Part shown: positions 63,970 to 64,000 of the stretch, one piece after another
Numbering within the stretch: position 1 is the stretch's first letter
Layout: each line of letters begins with the position of its first letter
NCBI RefSeq assembly: GCF_002210105.1
Contig: NZ_AQQU01000001.1
Span: 1,524,501 to 1,588,500 of the forward strand
Direction: 5' to 3'
DNA from: Oceanicola sp. 22II-s10i
GTDB taxonomy: Bacteria > Pseudomonadota > Alphaproteobacteria > Rhodobacterales > Rhodobacteraceae
Length of the DNA stretch: 64,000 nucleotides
Notes under the pieces: model-generated
Told to the model about the DNA's origin: nothing
Seen by the model: only the letters and a program-made list of their open reading frames with translations
Database searches by the model: none
Program-made: the position numbers and the translations under genes

Positions 63970-64000
63970 TCACTGCTCCATCTTCAGGCGCGGGTCCAGC
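63970..64000 (-). CDS. C-terminal end of an ABC permease (DppC-like), runs off right edge
   Basis: Only nine codons are visible before the stop, reading LDPRLKMEQ. 'LDPRLK' is a common C-terminus of DppC/OppC-type permeases, and the overlap with a DppD-like gene is the usual operon order. Identification rests on this short match and context. Confidence 0.6.
   Translation of the reverse strand, partial: LDPRLKMEQ

Overview
The window is strongly GC-rich and gene-dense, with tightly overlapping operons. Its contents point to an alphaproteobacterium of the Rhodobacterales/Roseobacter type: TRAP and tripartite tricarboxylate (TCT) transporters, many CoA-dependent catabolic genes, an 'SH3 + DUF1236' secreted protein, HtpX, and a short intergenic hairpin repeat of a kind I recall from that order. 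I see no rRNA, tRNA, CRISPR array, insertion sequence or phage gene.

Region A (1-14.7 kb) is the most unusual part. A run of eight minus-strand genes with small gaps or overlaps reads, in transcription order: membrane-anchored HtrA-like protease with two PDZ domains, OmpR-type response regulator, histidine kinase, patatin-like lipoprotein, secreted caspase-like protease, secreted trypsin-like protease, a large secreted TPR-like repeat protein, and a second secreted repeat protein cut by the window edge. Divergent from htrA are a small secreted protein and a second secreted caspase paralogue. Nearly every effector has a Sec or lipoprotein signal, so this looks like an extracytoplasmic proteolytic and lipolytic system with its own two-component regulator. 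A separate secreted CHAT-domain protease lies at 40.5-41.9 kb.

Region B (14.7-32.8 kb) is a carboxylic acid/acyl-CoA catabolic region. It holds a TetR regulator, a TRAP transporter with two tandem substrate-binding proteins, an acyl-CoA dehydrogenase, two ADP-forming acyl-CoA synthetases, a CaiB/racemase-like protein, an SDR, a DUF35 protein paired with a thiolase-like protein lacking the nucleophilic cysteine, two enoyl-CoA hydratase family proteins and a nitronate monooxygenase-like protein. A short motif (GCARGTAAAA and variants) precedes four of its transcription units and is a candidate TetR operator. HtpX sits inside the region.

Region C (33.0-47.4 kb) is mostly core or miscellaneous: a three-gene oxidative operon (epimerase/dehydrogenase, flavin monooxygenase, cyclase family), a DMT exporter, a divergently split mnmC (methyltransferase and FAD halves), rplY, a sulfotransferase-like protein, the CHAT protease, an FMN 2-hydroxyacid oxidase, a ZIP transporter, trpA, a PhnB-like protein, ychF and the SH3/DUF1236 protein.

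Region D (47.6-64 kb) is a second catabolic region: a BKACE-type enzyme, a split transketolase facing a class III aminotransferase-gntR-dimethylformamidase-like-CaiB-CMD-ECH operon, a TCT transporter (tctBAC), an amidase, and the ATPases of a peptide-type ABC importer whose permease runs off the right edge. The 471-bp gap between the transketolase and aminotransferase genes carries four copies of the perfect palindrome TGATATATCA, the likely operators of the GntR regulator.
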